This document shows positions 63,652-64,000 of a stretch of DNA of 64,000 nucleotides, one piece after another (position 1 is the stretch's first letter; each line of letters begins with the position of its first letter). A program made the position numbers and the translations under genes. Source of the DNA: Trichostrongylus colubriformis (taxonomy: Eukaryota > Nematoda > Chromadorea > Rhabditida > Trichostrongylidae); assembly GCA_963978905.1 (NCBI GenBank), contig OZ022257.1:41302203-41366202 (forward strand), given 5' to 3'. A model generated the notes under the pieces. The model made no database searches, was not told where the DNA came from, and saw nothing but the letters and a program-made list of their open reading frames with translations.

Positions 63652-64000
63652 GGTGGTTGCAAAATTAATTTCGGAAATGGACCGCATTTTTCAAACTACT
63701 ATGACTCAGCTTAGACACAAGTTTATTAATCGAAGTAAAAACCGACAGAATCTACACACTTTTGCCAACGAACAGGCAATAAATCTAAGCCTTCACTATA
63801 AAAACTACTATCACGAGAATCAACGAAGTCAAGGAAGGCACATTCAACATCGTCTACATTGGTAAATTGTTTCTGACGCAGATGAGAATTGAGAGCTCGA
63901 AAAAAGTGATAGTCTGTTGGGGAAAGGTCGGGAGAATACGCTGGGTGAGGGAGAACTTCCATACCCAAATGGGTCAATTTTTGCAGAGTGATTTGTGAGG
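63652..64000 (-). mobile_element. DD34D mariner, second copy, cut by the window edge
   Basis: Starts after TA (63650-63651) with GGTGGTTGCAAAATTAATTT and is nearly identical to the left 350 bp of the element at 11250-12502. The minus strand encodes the transposase C-terminus (PAYSPDLSPTDYHFF to the TAG/TAA after GFYFD, 63726-63977), open in this part. The rest lies beyond the window, so I cannot say whether this copy is intact. Confidence 0.88.

Noticed and set aside
1..64000. CRISPR arrays, bacterial promoters, operons with Shine-Dalgarno sites
   Set aside because: Splice-site structure and transposons are eukaryotic; tandem repeats present lack spacer structure.

Overview
The window looks like a nematode genome, probably a strongylid (hookworm-like) clade V worm. 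Genes are split by very short GT-AG introns (about 31-60 nt) and by kilobase introns full of repeats. Many first exons begin 5-27 nt downstream of a TTTCAG-type acceptor with no donor in sight, which is the signature of spliced-leader trans-splicing. The mobile fraction (RTE-type LINE, DD34D mariner, DD37D maT, many TA-flanked MITEs) fits the same view. No prokaryotic operon, rRNA, canonical tRNA or CRISPR array was seen. Gene models were built by hand from reading frame, splice consensus and phase matching; no search could be run.

Layout. 1.5-9.4 kb: a minus-strand exon pair with CxxC motifs, and starting 28 bp away on the other strand a small secreted-protein gene whose introns hold a dead RTE LINE, a TA-flanked element and the 3' exons of a minus-strand gene. 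11.2-12.5 kb: a dead mariner. 13.1-18 kb: a Lys/Glu-rich gene (minus) with a maT transposon in its first intron. 18.4-21.8 kb: a small membrane-protein ORF (+) and a minus gene whose last intron appears to contain a 1.35-kb near-perfect palindrome. 22-26.4 kb: repeats and an internally deleted mariner. 26.8-27.5 kb: two tiny minus genes in tandem. 28.3-34.3 kb: almost entirely repeats (second deleted mariner, two copies of a GC-rich 0.7-kb repeat, 48-bp and 173-bp tandem repeats, a 53-bp-arm palindrome). 34.9-36.2 kb: a 43-residue charged protein (-) and a 3' exon (+). 37.6-39.4 kb: three minus genes in a row, including a 53-residue single-pass membrane protein. 40.8-47.2 kb: several minus-strand genes, among them a predicted membrane protein with a Cys-rich ectodomain.

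47.9-61.6 kb: the best-identified gene, a TMEM151-family membrane protein on the plus strand, for which I recover twelve exons. Its 6.4-kb second intron holds exons of two minus-strand nested genes, one plus-strand exon and several repeats; later introns hold a foldback element, a tRNA-derived SINE-like sequence and other repeats. 61.6-64 kb: repeats and the edge of a second DD34D mariner.

Apart from TMEM151 and the transposases, the products are unrecognised; they are described by visible features only. Proximity and strand suggest two operon-like clusters (27.5-26.8 kb and 39.4-37.6 kb), but nothing in the sequence shows a shared pathway.
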